DNA of 64,000 nucleotides from Pseudoxanthomonas sp. GM95 (lineage in GTDB: Bacteria; Pseudomonadota; Gammaproteobacteria; Xanthomonadales; Xanthomonadaceae), in the NCBI RefSeq assembly GCF_900109775.1, contig NZ_FOAX01000001.1:310001-374000 (forward strand). The letters are read 5' to 3'. Each line of letters starts with the position of its first letter. The stretch's first letter is position 1. This document shows, piece after piece, positions 25,897 to 33,851 of this stretch. Under the pieces are notes generated by a model. That model was not told the DNA's origin. It saw only the letters and a list, made by a program, of their open reading frames with translations, and made no database searches. The position numbers and the translations under genes were made by a program.

Positions 25897-26952
25897 ATGA
25901 GCGAGGCGCCCGCCGCACCGCAGGACTGGTTGCCGGAGCTGTGCACGGTGCCGCGGTTGCTGGTGATGCTGGGCCTGGCCGAACTGGTGGTGATCGTGCT
26001 GTCGCTGTCGCCCGATGGGGCGCCGCACTGGACGGTCGAGCATTTCCTCTCGGCCAGCGCGTTTGGCCTGTGGCAGGCGATCGCGGTGACCGCGCTGCTG
26101 TGCGTGATGCGCCCGCATCTGTCGCGATTGCCGCAGCGGTTGGGCGCGCTGTGCGCGGTCGGCGTGGCCGGCGCGGTGGCGATGTTTTCGGCCGGCGCCC
26201 TGTACACGCTGTACACCGCCACCGGCCTGGAAATCGGCGCAGGTGGCGTAGGGTTCTGGCGGTTCGTGCTGGGCAGCGCGGCGGTGGTGATGCTGATCAG
26301 CGCGTTGGCGCTGCGCTACTTCTACGTCAGCGATCGCTGGGCCGCGCAGGTCTCGGCCAGTGCGCGCGCGGAGGCCGACGCCCTGCAGGCGCGCATTCGC
26401 CCGCATTTCCTGTTCAACAGCATGAATCTCATCGCCAGCCTGCTGCACAGCGCGCCGCAGGTGGCCGAGCGCGCGGTGCTGGATCTGTCGGATCTGTTCC
26501 GCGCTGCACTGGGTGCGGGCGAAGACAACTCCTCGCTGGCCCAGGAAGTGGAGCTGGCCGAGCGCTATCTTTCGATCGAATCGCTGCGCCTGGGCGAGCG
26601 CCTGCAGGTGCAGTGGAACCGCATCGAGCCGCTGCCCTGGGATCTGGTGCTGCCGCGCCTGGTGCTGCAGCCGATGGTGGAGAACGCGGTACTGCATGGC
26701 ATCTCGCGCCTGTCTGAAGGCGGCACCATCGAGATTGATCTGCACGTGGAAGGCCGCTTGTTGCATATCCGCGTGCGCAATCCCGCGCCCGAGCCCGGCA
26801 GCGTGCCGGTGCCGCTGGTGGGGCGCGGGGCCGGACACGCCCAGCGCAGCATCGCGCACCGGCTGTCGTATCGCTTTGGCGCGAGCGCGCGGGTGACGGG
26901 CTTCTGGGAGCAGGGCTACTATGCCTGTGAACTCGCCATTCCCCTGGCCTGA
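25897..26952 (+). CDS. algZ: LytS/AlgZ-type sensor histidine kinase
   Basis: A 351-residue inner-membrane kinase of the His_kinase/LytS group, matching Pseudomonas AlgZ (FimS). Four hydrophobic segments lie at about residues 18-36, 55-70, 82-106 and 118-140. They are followed by the phospho-acceptor region RIRPHFLFNSMNLIASLL (about 166-183) and a HATPase domain with the N box PMVENAVLHG near 260. The AlgZ-AlgR pair controls alginate, type IV pili or biofilm traits in pseudomonads, while in xanthomonads the targets are less clear. It is followed by the response regulator after 7 nt. The symbol rests on domain type and synteny. Confidence 0.85.
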   Translation: MSEAPAAPQDWLPELCTVPRLLVMLGLAELVVIVLSLSPDGAPHWTVEHFLSASAFGLWQAIAVTALLCVMRPHLSRLPQRLGALCAVGVAGAVAMFSAGALYTLYTATGLEIGAGGVGFWRFVLGSAAVVMLISALALRYFYVSDRWAAQVSASARAEADALQARIRPHFLFNSMNLIASLLHSAPQVAERAVLDLSDLFRAALGAGEDNSSLAQEVELAERYLSIESLRLGERLQVQWNRIEPLPWDLVLPRLVLQPMVENAVLHGISRLSEGGTIEIDLHVEGRLLHIRVRNPAPEPGSVPVPLVGRGAGHAQRSIAHRLSYRFGASARVTGFWEQGYYACELAIPLA

Positions 26953-26959
26953 GGTGCGC

Positions 26960-27694
26960 ATGCCCCTGACCGTGGTGGTTGTAGACGACGAACCCCTTGC
27001 CCGCGAACGCCTGCGCAGCCTGCTGGCCGAGCAGCCTGACGTGCAGGTCGTGGCTGAAGCCGGCGATGGCCTGGCCGCGCTGCAGGCCTGCGCCGAGCAT
27101 CGGCCGGACCTGGTGCTGCTGGATATCTCCATGCCCGGCGTCGACGGACTGGAGGCCGCGCGCCATCTGGCCGCGTTCGATCCGCGTCCGGCGGTGGTGT
27201 TCTGCACCGCGTATGACGCGCACGCGCTGTCGGCGTTCGAGGCGGCGGCGATCGATTACCTGATGAAGCCGGTGCGCGTGGAGCGGCTGGTTTCTGCGCT
27301 GGAGCGCGCGCGCACCTTCATCGCCGGTCGCGCCACCGCGCCGGCGCCGTCGAGCCGCCAGCCGCGCACGCACCTGTGTGCCCGCCTGCGTGGCAGCCTG
27401 CGCCTGATTCCGCTGGACGACGTGCACTACCTGCAGGCCGAAGAAAAATACGTCGTGGTCCACCACGCCCGTGGCGAGGACCTGATCGAGGAATCGCTGA
27501 AGTCGCTGGAAGAGGAGTTCGCCAGCCGCTTCGTGCGAATCCATCGCAACTGCCTGGTCGCCCGCCACGAGCTGATGGAACTGCGGCGCGTGGATGATGG
27601 CCGCGTGCAGGCGGTGCTGCGCCATGCGCCGGCGCCCTTGGAAGTCAGCCGGCGTTGCGTGCCCGCGCTGCGGGATACGGTCAAGGCGCTGTAA
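26960..27694 (+). CDS. algR: LytTR-family response regulator (AlgR-like)
   Basis: A 244-residue response regulator. The receiver domain has the acidic pair D9/D10 in VVVVDDEP, phospho-acceptor D55 in LVLLDISMPG, and the conserved lysine in YLMKPVR. The C-terminal half (about 135-244) is a LytTR DNA-binding domain (LIPLDDVHYLQAEEKYVVV, RIHRNCLVAR). ATG 26960 is chosen because the receiver starts at once; an upstream frame to 26921 overlaps algZ. The pair followed by hemC repeats the algZ-algR-hemC order of Pseudomonas. Confidence 0.9.
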   Translation: MPLTVVVVDDEPLARERLRSLLAEQPDVQVVAEAGDGLAALQACAEHRPDLVLLDISMPGVDGLEAARHLAAFDPRPAVVFCTAYDAHALSAFEAAAIDYLMKPVRVERLVSALERARTFIAGRATAPAPSSRQPRTHLCARLRGSLRLIPLDDVHYLQAEEKYVVVHHARGEDLIEESLKSLEEEFASRFVRIHRNCLVARHELMELRRVDDGRVQAVLRHAPAPLEVSRRCVPALRDTVKAL

Positions 27695-27735
27695 AGCAGC
27701 GGGCGTCGGAGAACCGCGGTGCGTCGAGGATTTCC

Positions 27736-27803
27736 GTGGGAGCCGCTTCAGCGGCGATGATGGATATCTAAGCAAAGCCCTTCGCCGCTGAAGCGGCTCC
27801 CAC
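27736..27803. repeat. REP-like palindromic repeat, copy 2 (perfect 22-bp inverted repeat)
   Basis: Left arm 27736-27757 (GTGGGAGCCGCTTCAGCGGC plus GA) and right arm 27782-27803 are exact reverse complements of 22 nt with a 24-nt spacer. It lies in the 189-nt algR-hemC gap. It is the best conserved of three family members in the window (see 7290 and 30288). Confidence 0.88.
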
Positions 27804-27883
27804 AAGGGCGTGCCGACCAGGGCAATTCTCATTCGGACATCGCGCATCGCCGCCCGGTGGCCGGTTGCGGCGATAATGCCGGC

Positions 27884-28804
27884 ATGAGATCGCTGCGCAT
27901 CGCCACCCGCAAGAGCGCGCTCGCCTTATGGCAGAGCGAACACGTCGCCAACCTGTTGCGCGCCGCCCATCCCGGGCTGGCTGTCGAACTGGTGCCGATG
28001 AGCACCAGGGGCGACGAGGTGCTGGATCGCTCGCTGGCCGCCATCGGCGGCAAGGGCCTGTTCCTGAAGGAGCTGGAGCTGGCGATGCTGGACGACCGCG
28101 CAGACTGCGCGGTGCACTCGCTCAAGGACGTGCCGATGGAGCTGGAAGGGCCATTCGTGCTGCCGGCCATCCTGGAGCGCGCCGATCCGGCCGATGCCTT
28201 CATCTCCAACGCTTATCAGCGCCTGGACGCGCTGCCGCACGGGGCGAAGGTCGGCACCTCCTCGCTGCGCCGCCAGTCGCAGCTTCGCGCGTTGCGCCCG
28301 GACCTGCAGCTGGCCGACCTGCGCGGTAACGTCAATACGCGCCTAGCCAAGCTTGATGCCGGCGAGTACGACGCCATCATCCTGGCTTGCGCCGGGCTGC
28401 AGCGCCTGGGCCTGCAGGACCGCATCACCGCGCGACTGGAATCGCCGCAGTGGCTGCCCGCGCCTGCGCAGGGCGCGATCGCGGTGGAATGCCGCAGCGA
28501 TGCGGCCCAGGTGCTGGCCTTGTTCGCCGCGCTGGATCACCTGCCTACGCGTCGCTGCGTCGAGGCCGAGCGGGCGATGAATCGCGCCCTGCACGGCAGC
28601 TGCCACGTGCCGGTCGGCGCGTTCGCGCAGGAAGATGCGAACGGCATGACCCTGAAAGGCCTGGTCGGCTCGGCTGAGCTGGGCACCCTGGTCCATGCCG
28701 AAGCCGCCTCATCCAACCTGACGCCGGAAAACCTCGGACATCAGGTCGCCCAGGCGCTGCTGGCCAATGGCGCCGACGCGCTGCTGGCCGATCTGGACCT
28801 CTAA
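27884..28804 (+). CDS. hemC: Hydroxymethylbilane synthase (porphobilinogen deaminase)
   Basis: HemC polymerises four porphobilinogens into hydroxymethylbilane in haem, sirohaem and cobalamin precursor synthesis. The 306-residue protein has the [13 protein letters not shown] start, the AVHSLKDVP block (77-85), GTSSLRRQ and [13 protein letters not shown] for substrate binding, and C240 in HGSCHVPVG, which carries the dipyrromethane cofactor (E. coli C242). ATG 27884 gives the standard N-terminus. hemD, the usual next gene in Pseudomonas, is absent; an ICMT-like gene follows after 12 nt. Confidence 0.97.
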   Translation: MRSLRIATRKSALALWQSEHVANLLRAAHPGLAVELVPMSTRGDEVLDRSLAAIGGKGLFLKELELAMLDDRADCAVHSLKDVPMELEGPFVLPAILERADPADAFISNAYQRLDALPHGAKVGTSSLRRQSQLRALRPDLQLADLRGNVNTRLAKLDAGEYDAIILACAGLQRLGLQDRITARLESPQWLPAPAQGAIAVECRSDAAQVLALFAALDHLPTRRCVEAERAMNRALHGSCHVPVGAFAQEDANGMTLKGLVGSAELGTLVHAEAASSNLTPENLGHQVAQALLANGADALLADLDL

Positions 28805-28816
28805 CCCGCAGCATCG

Positions 28817-29284
28817 ATGCGCGCGCTGCGCCGACTGGAAACCCGCGTGCCGCCGCCGGTGTTGCTGGCGCTGCTCGGTCTCGCGGTCTGGTGGTTGGCG
28901 CGCGGGATGCCGCTGCAGTTCCCATCGCCAGCGCTGCATTGGATGGGGGTCGTGTTGATGCTCGCCGGCGTGGCCTTGAACCTGCTGCCCAAGCGCGGCT
29001 TCCGGCGCGTCGGCACCACGGTCAATCCGATGCGCCCCGCGGCCAGCACGCAATTGGTCACGACCGGCGTCTATCGGTACAGCCGCAATCCGATGTACCT
29101 GGGCCACGTGCTGGTGCTGATCGGCTGGGGCCTGTGGCTGCAGACCGCTTGGGTATTGCCTGCGGTGCTTCTGCAGCTGGCGTGGCTGCGCGCGCTGCAG
29201 ATCGGTCCTGAGGAACGTGCGCTGGACCAACGGTTCGGCGACGTCTATCGCGCCTATTGCGCACAGGTCCGGCGCTGGCTGTAG
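28817..29284 (+). CDS. Isoprenylcysteine carboxyl methyltransferase (ICMT/PEMT)-family membrane protein
   Basis: A 155-residue membrane protein with hydrophobic segments at about 14-29, 42-58 and 95-130. It has the signature of the ICMT/phospholipid methyltransferase superfamily near the C-terminus (GVYRYSRNPMYLGHVLVLIG, then a distal EERALDQRFGDVYRAYCAQV), which forms the S-adenosylmethionine site. Bacterial members methylate unknown small substrates. It is 12 nt after hemC. A second protein of the same family is encoded at 33852-34346; both end in VRRWL. Confidence 0.82.
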   Translation: MRALRRLETRVPPPVLLALLGLAVWWLARGMPLQFPSPALHWMGVVLMLAGVALNLLPKRGFRRVGTTVNPMRPAASTQLVTTGVYRYSRNPMYLGHVLVLIGWGLWLQTAWVLPAVLLQLAWLRALQIGPEERALDQRFGDVYRAYCAQVRRWL

Positions 29285-29307
29285 CGCTTTCGCTTTCGGT
29301 GTCCCAG

Positions 29308-29343
29308 AAAAAGAAAGCCCCTCCGCGTTGCCGCTGGAGGGGC
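29308..29343 (-). terminator. Rho-independent terminator of the DUF481 gene
   Basis: Read on the minus strand, an 8-bp stem GCCCCTCC/GGAGGGGC (arms 29336-29343 and 29317-29324) with an 11-nt loop is followed by TTTCTTTTT (29316-29308). It lies 38 nt past the stop of the minus-strand gene. Confidence 0.85.
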
Positions 29344-29381
29344 GGTGTCCACGCGCTGCGCTTCAGCGCAGGCGCATTGGC

Positions 29382-30131
29382 TTACTTGAAGCCGTAGACC
29401 ACGTTGACGGTGGTCAGGTTGTCGGTCTTCTTCAGGCCCGGCTCGACGTCGGTGTTGTGGCGGGTTTCCAGGCCGGCCTTCAGGGCCAGCGCGTCAGTCA
29501 TCTTCACCTGCACGCCGATCTGGTTCTTGGCGAAGGTGTTGTCCGCGCCCGATTCCACCAGCAGCGTGTCGTAGAACGAGGTGGTATCGGTCAGCTTGAC
29601 GCCGTAGTCGGCATAGCCACGGCCGATGACTTCGTTGTGGTGGATCTGCACGCCCTGGTCCTTGGACCAGCGGTAACCCGGACCAGCTTCCAGCGTCAGG
29701 TGCTGGCGATCGGTCTTGACTGCTTCCCAGCCCAGACCAACACCGACGGTCCACTGGTACTCGTCGTCGGTGAAGTGATCGCGCTCGTTACGCACCGAGC
29801 CGTAGGTGTAGGTGCGCTCGCCGAAGCGATAGCCGCTGGTGCCGAACAGCTCGTAGCGGTTGGCGTTTTCTTCGTCCTCATCCTTGCCGTACTGGTAATT
29901 GCCGCCGAACTGGTGCTTCCACTTCGGGTCGGAGTAATCCATCTGGAACTTGCCGACGAAGTTCTGCGTATCGGTGTTGCCGCTGGAAATGGCCAGGCCG
30001 AGTTCGCCGGTGCCACTCCAGCCCTTGTCATCGGTGGTGCCGGCGGAGGGAACGGCGCCGCCGTTCTGGGCGAGGGCGGGCAGGGGGGCGATCAGGGCCA
30101 ACAGCAGCACAGGCGCGAGGCGGTGGGGCAT
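29382..30131 (-). CDS. DUF481 family outer-membrane protein (YdiY-like)
   Basis: A 249-residue exported protein. Residues 1-21 are a signal peptide ending in PALAQ; the mature part is rich in alternating beta strands (GTGELGLAISSGNTDTQNF, YELFGTSGYRFGERTYTYG, YGVKLTDTTSFYDTLLVESG) and ends in VVYGFK, which fits the DUF481/YdiY salt-induced outer-membrane proteins. Two adjacent ATGs compete (30137 and 30131); 30131 has AAGGA at a better distance of about 8 nt. A terminator-like hairpin ends only about 32 nt upstream of the start. The function is unknown beyond a probable barrel fold. Confidence 0.82.
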   Translation of the reverse strand: MPHRLAPVLLLALIAPLPALAQNGGAVPSAGTTDDKGWSGTGELGLAISSGNTDTQNFVGKFQMDYSDPKWKHQFGGNYQYGKDEDEENANRYELFGTSGYRFGERTYTYGSVRNERDHFTDDEYQWTVGVGLGWEAVKTDRQHLTLEAGPGYRWSKDQGVQIHHNEVIGRGYADYGVKLTDTTSFYDTLLVESGADNTFAKNQIGVQVKMTDALALKAGLETRHNTDVEPGLKKTDNLTTVNVVYGFK

Positions 30132-30162
30132 GGTCATGAGTCCTTTTGGGGGATTGGGGTAC

Positions 30163-30188
30163 AAAAAAAGCCGGTGTTCAGCCGGCTT
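30163..30188 (-). terminator. Terminator-like hairpin just upstream of the DUF481 gene
   Basis: On the minus strand AAGCCGG (30188-30182), a 7-nt loop and CCGGCTT (30174-30168) run into seven T (30169-30163). It could end the transcript of the upstream lipoprotein gene or act as an attenuator in the DUF481 leader. Confidence 0.7.
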
Positions 30189-30287
30189 CTTGGGGTCCAT
30201 CTTCGTTTCGTTAACTTGAATCGGCGTGAAATGCGGCACGGCGCTGACATCTTTGACGCGTTCTACACACGCATCGATACGCTTGGA

Positions 30288-30357
30288 TGTGGGGCCCGCT
30301 CCAGCGGCGAGGCGACCTTATCGATGGCGTTACCGCCCTTGTAAGGACTGCCACAAG
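30288..30357. repeat. REP-like repeat, copy 3 (degenerate)
   Basis: Begins TGTGGGGCCCGCTCCAGCGG and ends ACTGCCACAAG. The left arm matches the 27736 copy with a few changes while the right arm is decayed. It lies in the 30132-30367 gap between two minus-strand genes. Confidence 0.5.
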
Positions 30358-30367
30358 TCGCGGCGGA

Positions 30368-30988
30368 TCAGCCCGATGCCGCCGGCGTATCGATCACGAT
30401 GCCCGGATCGTTGAAGCGGCTGTAGCGCACGGTCATCGTGTACGGCTGGCCCTGCGAGACGCCCTGATGGCGCAGCTGCACCGGCAGGCCGTCGGGGCCG
30501 ATCCAGTAGAAGAACTGCACCGGCTGTTCGGCCGGGCCGTTACGCACCAGGAACTGGCGCGCGGTGATGCCGTCGATCTGGCTGCTGCCCTGTTCCTGCA
30601 CCTGCAGGTTGGCGTGGCCGGCCTTGAGCTGCATCGGATCGCGCCACTGGGCCACGGTGCCTTCGGGCAGCTGCATCTTCTGGGTGCGGCCCTGCGACTG
30701 CAGGTACAGCACGTCGCCGATGATCACCTGGGTGCCGATCGGCATCTGCATGCGGTAGCGGTCGGGCGCGACGAAATCGAGTTCGTTCGTGGTCTCGCGC
30801 GCGCCTTCCAGCGACATCACCGCGTGGAAGCTGCGCGCCTCCTGGAAGGCCTCCATCGAGGCGGTCACCTGTTCGGTCGGCGTGCGCGCGGCAGTCCCGG
30901 CCGGGGTAGCAGGGCCGGCGGCGGGATCGGGATGGCCCTGGCAGGCGGCCAGCAGCAAGCAGGCCAGGACGGGAAGGGCGCGACGCAT
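30368..30988 (-). CDS. Putative outer-membrane lipoprotein, LolA/LppX-like fold possible
   Basis: A 206-residue lipoprotein. The signal sequence ends in the lipobox LLAAC with the lipidated cysteine at residue 16, followed by a Pro/Ala/Thr-rich linker to about residue 35. The body (residues 40-200) is made of beta-strand-like stretches such as FHAVMSLEGARETTNELDFV, GTQVIIGDVLYLQSQGRTQK and GPAEQPVQFFYWIGPDGLPV, a style seen in LolA/LppX-like lipid-binding lipoproteins. That fold is inference only. ATG 30988 has GGAG 8 nt upstream; longer open frame to 31135 is antisense to the next gene start. It is divergent from the WYL regulator. Confidence 0.75.
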   Translation of the reverse strand: MRRALPVLACLLLAACQGHPDPAAGPATPAGTAARTPTEQVTASMEAFQEARSFHAVMSLEGARETTNELDFVAPDRYRMQMPIGTQVIIGDVLYLQSQGRTQKMQLPEGTVAQWRDPMQLKAGHANLQVQEQGSSQIDGITARQFLVRNGPAEQPVQFFYWIGPDGLPVQLRHQGVSQGQPYTMTVRYSRFNDPGIVIDTPAASG

Positions 30989-31097
30989 GACGACAACTCC
31001 GGAGAAAGCGGTAAAGGACGGGCAGGTGACAAGGGTGCGACACCGGCGGTGAATGCCACCCGATGCATTGACGCGCGGCTCGGCCATAATCGGGCGC

Positions 31098-32081
31098 ATG
31101 GACAAGATCGAACGCATCACCGCCCTGCACCGCATTCTGAAGGGTGCGCGCTATCCGGTCACGGTCAAGCGCCTCCAGGACGAACTGGGCTGCTCGCGCG
31201 CCACTGTTTACCGCGACCTGGCGTATCTGCGCGATGCGCTGATGGCGCCGGTGGAAGGCGATGGCGAGGCGGGCTTCCGCTACGCCGCCGGCGAGACCGA
31301 CCGCTTCGAGCTGCCGGGCCTGTGGCTCAGCTCGGACGAGCTGTACGCGCTGGTGGCCTCGCAGGAGCTGCTGCTGCGCACTGGCGGCGGCGTGCTGGCC
31401 GGCGCGCTGGCACCGCTGCAGAAGCGCTTGGAAGGCCTGCTGGCCGACCACGCCGGCGCCGAGCGCTGGCCGGTCGAACGCGTGCGGGTCATCCCGCATC
31501 GCGGCCGCAAGCTGGACGAGGCGGCCTTCCGCTGCGTGGCCAGCACCGTGCTGGAGCGCAAGCAACTGAGTTTCGAATACCGCGCGCGCTCCACCGACGA
31601 GCGCACCAAGCGCACTGTCTCGCCCCAGCGCATCACCCACTACCGCGATAACTGGTACCTGGATGCGTGGGACCACGGCCGCGAGGCGCTGCGCAGTTTC
31701 GCGGTGGACCGCATCAGCAATGCGCGCGCGCTGGACGACGTCGCGGCGGAAATGGGCAAGGACGAGCTGAGCCAGCACCTGGCGTCGAGCTACGGGATTT
31801 TTTCCGGCGAACCCAAGGGCTGGGCGACGATCGTCTTCAGTCCCAAGGCTGCGCGCTGGGTCGCCGACGAGCAGTGGCACGCGCGCCAGGAAGGGCGCTT
31901 CCTGCCTGATGGCCGCTATGAATTGAAGGTGCCCTACAGCGCCTCGCGCGAGCTGCTGATGGACGTGCTGCACTACGGCTCGGACGCCGAGATCGTCGGT
32001 CCGCCGGTGCTGCGCGAGCAGGCCAAGGCGCTGCTGGAACTGGCGCTGTCCAACTACGAAGGCGATCCGGCCAAGCGCTGA
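31098..32081 (+). CDS. YafY-type HTH / WYL-domain transcriptional regulator
   Basis: A 327-residue regulator. The N-terminus is a winged helix-turn-helix (RITALHRILKGARYPVTVKR, then CSRATVYRDLAYLRDAL), and the middle to C-terminal part is a WYL domain (YRDNWYLDAWDHGREALRSF near 188-207) with a WCX-like tail. WYL proteins sense ligands, often nucleotides or DNA ends, and control DNA repair, phage defence and other genes. No defence genes are adjacent here. ATG 31098 gives the HTH the usual position. It is divergent from the lipoprotein gene by 109 nt, so it may control it; this is inference. Confidence 0.87.
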   Translation: MDKIERITALHRILKGARYPVTVKRLQDELGCSRATVYRDLAYLRDALMAPVEGDGEAGFRYAAGETDRFELPGLWLSSDELYALVASQELLLRTGGGVLAGALAPLQKRLEGLLADHAGAERWPVERVRVIPHRGRKLDEAAFRCVASTVLERKQLSFEYRARSTDERTKRTVSPQRITHYRDNWYLDAWDHGREALRSFAVDRISNARALDDVAAEMGKDELSQHLASSYGIFSGEPKGWATIVFSPKAARWVADEQWHARQEGRFLPDGRYELKVPYSASRELLMDVLHYGSDAEIVGPPVLREQAKALLELALSNYEGDPAKR

Positions 32082-32228
32082 AGCTTCGTGCCACGCGCCG
32101 GCCACACGTCGGCGTCGGCTACCATGTTGTCGTCTCCCGTTGTCTTGACGCCGTCCCCGCGCCTGTTGCCGCGGACCCGGCATCGGATGACGGCGGGCCA
32201 TTCCCCCACTTCTGCGCAAAGTCCCGCC

Positions 32229-33188
32229 ATGGAATCCGCTCCACTCCGCTCCATCCACGTCGTTGCCGCCGTCATCACCGATGCGCGCGGGCGCATCCTG
32301 CTGGCCCGCCGTGGCGATGGGCGCGACCTGGCCGGGCTGTGGGAATTCCCCGGCGGCAAGCGCGAGCCGGGCGAGTCGACCGAAGACACCTTGATCCGCG
32401 AGCTGCAGGAAGAACTGGGCATCACCGTGCAGGTCGGCGCGCCGATCATGCGCGTGCCGCACATGTACCCGGACAAGCAGCTGCTGCTGGACATCCGCCG
32501 CGTCACCGCGTGGAAGGGCGTGCCGCGCGGCGTCGAAGGCCAGGCGCTGGCCTGGGTCGAACAGGACAAGCTGAGCCGTTACCCGATGCCGGCCGCCGAC
32601 AAGCCGGTGGTGGCGGTGCTGCAGCAGCCGGACCGTTACCTGGTCACGCCCGAGCCGGGCGACGACCACCAGGCATGGCTGGATGCCTTGTCGAAGGCAC
32701 TGGCCGACGGCGTGCGCCGCGTGCAGCTGCGCGGCCGCAGCCTGGAAGCCGATCCGGCCTGGCCGCAGCTGGCCGCTGCCGCGGTCGCGCTGTGCAAAAA
32801 GGCCGGGGCTCAGGTGCTGCTCAACGGCGCGGCCAAGCTGGCGCGCGACCTGGGCGTGGGCCTGCATCTGCGCGGCGAGCAGCTCGCCCGCCTGGATGCG
32901 CGCCCGGTCGCCAGCGGCACGCTGCTGGCCGCGTCCTGCCATTCGCTGGACGAGCTGCGCATGGCCGAAGACCTAGGCTGCGATTTCGCGGTGCTGGGCA
33001 ACGTGCGCGACACGCCCGGCCAGCCGGAACATCCCGCGATGGGCTGGGATGCGTTCGCCCGCCTGCGCGAAGGCGTGTCGTTGCCGATTTACGCGATCGG
33101 CGGGCTGGGTGTGGCCGACATCGCCGAAGCGCGCCAGCACGGCGCACAGGGCGTCGCCGCGATTCGCGGCCTGTGGCCGACCAGCTGA
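32229..33188 (+). CDS. Nudix hydrolase (MutT-like) fused to a thiamine-phosphate-synthase-like domain
   Basis: A 319-residue fusion. Residues 8-132 are a MutT-type Nudix domain with an intact Nudix box at 42-65 (GGKREPGE start and RELQEELG with E58, E61 and E62), expected to clear 8-oxo-dGTP from the nucleotide pool. Residues 137-318 are a ThiE/TenI-like barrel (DGVRRVQLRGRSLEADPAWP, LLNGAAKLARDLGVGLHLRG, CDFAVLGNVRDTPG, YAIGGLGVADIAEA). The barrel keeps the phosphate-binding glycines but has LNGA where true ThiE has NDD, so TMP synthase activity is doubtful. The same fusion is common in gammaproteobacteria. ATG 32229 directly precedes the Nudix domain. Confidence 0.88.
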   Translation: MESAPLRSIHVVAAVITDARGRILLARRGDGRDLAGLWEFPGGKREPGESTEDTLIRELQEELGITVQVGAPIMRVPHMYPDKQLLLDIRRVTAWKGVPRGVEGQALAWVEQDKLSRYPMPAADKPVVAVLQQPDRYLVTPEPGDDHQAWLDALSKALADGVRRVQLRGRSLEADPAWPQLAAAAVALCKKAGAQVLLNGAAKLARDLGVGLHLRGEQLARLDARPVASGTLLAASCHSLDELRMAEDLGCDFAVLGNVRDTPGQPEHPAMGWDAFARLREGVSLPIYAIGGLGVADIAEARQHGAQGVAAIRGLWPTS

Positions 33189-33210
33189 TCCTGTTGAAGG
33201 TGGGCGCGGC

Positions 33211-33822
33211 TCAGGCCGTCGCCAGCAGCCGATAACGCCGGTCCAGTTCGGCCACGGCCTGGGCGATGTCGTCCAGCGTGCCATCGTTGCGCACGATGTC
33301 GTCGGCGATGGCAATGCGCTGCGCATCGCTGGCCTGCGCGTCGATCATGCGCTGGGCCAGCGCCTGGTCGATGCCGTCACGGCGCAACAGCCGCGCCATG
33401 CGCACCTCCATCGGCGCGGTGACCACGGCGATGCGCTGCAGCCACGGATAGCGTTCGCGCCCGCCGCCTTCGGCCAGCAGCGGAATCATCGCCACGGCAT
33501 AGGGACTGGCGGCCATGCGGCATTGCTGTTCCAGCGCGGCGCGCACGGCGGGGTGGACGATGGCTTCCAGCTCCTGGCGTGCCTCGACGTCGTCGAACAC
33601 GCGCCGGCGCATCGCCGCGCGGTCGAGCTGGCCGTCGGAATCGAGCACGTCCGCGCCGAAGGCTTCCACGATCGCGGCCAGCGCCGGCTCACCGGGTTCG
33701 ACCACGGCGCGCGAGATGCGGTCGGCATCGGCGACGAAGATGCCAAGCGCGGTGAACGCGCTTTCCAGCGCGCTCTTGCCCGAGGCGATGCCGCCAGTCA
33801 TGCCGATGAAGGTCTGGCTCAT
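33211..33822 (-). CDS. coaE: Dephospho-CoA kinase
   Basis: CoaE phosphorylates the 3'-hydroxyl of dephospho-CoA, the last step to coenzyme A. The 203-residue length is standard. The P-loop is GMTGGIASGKSA at 7-18; further family marks are DADRISRAVVEPG around 32-44, the substrate-lid segment HPAVRAALEQQC, the VAMIPLLAEGGGRERYPW block, and the MARLLRRDGIDQALAQRMIDAQ helix. It is convergent with the Nudix fusion (22-nt gap) and 29 nt downstream of the ICMT-like gene, so it probably shares that transcript. Confidence 0.95.
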   Translation of the reverse strand: MSQTFIGMTGGIASGKSALESAFTALGIFVADADRISRAVVEPGEPALAAIVEAFGADVLDSDGQLDRAAMRRRVFDDVEARQELEAIVHPAVRAALEQQCRMAASPYAVAMIPLLAEGGGRERYPWLQRIAVVTAPMEVRMARLLRRDGIDQALAQRMIDAQASDAQRIAIADDIVRNDGTLDDIAQAVAELDRRYRLLATA

Positions 33823-33851
33823 GCCCGCATTATCCGCCGCGCCGGGTGTCG

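Noticed and set aside
30540-32942. 800-codon minus-strand frame across the lipoprotein, WYL and Nudix genes
   Set aside because: It spans three independently supported genes and has shadow-type composition.
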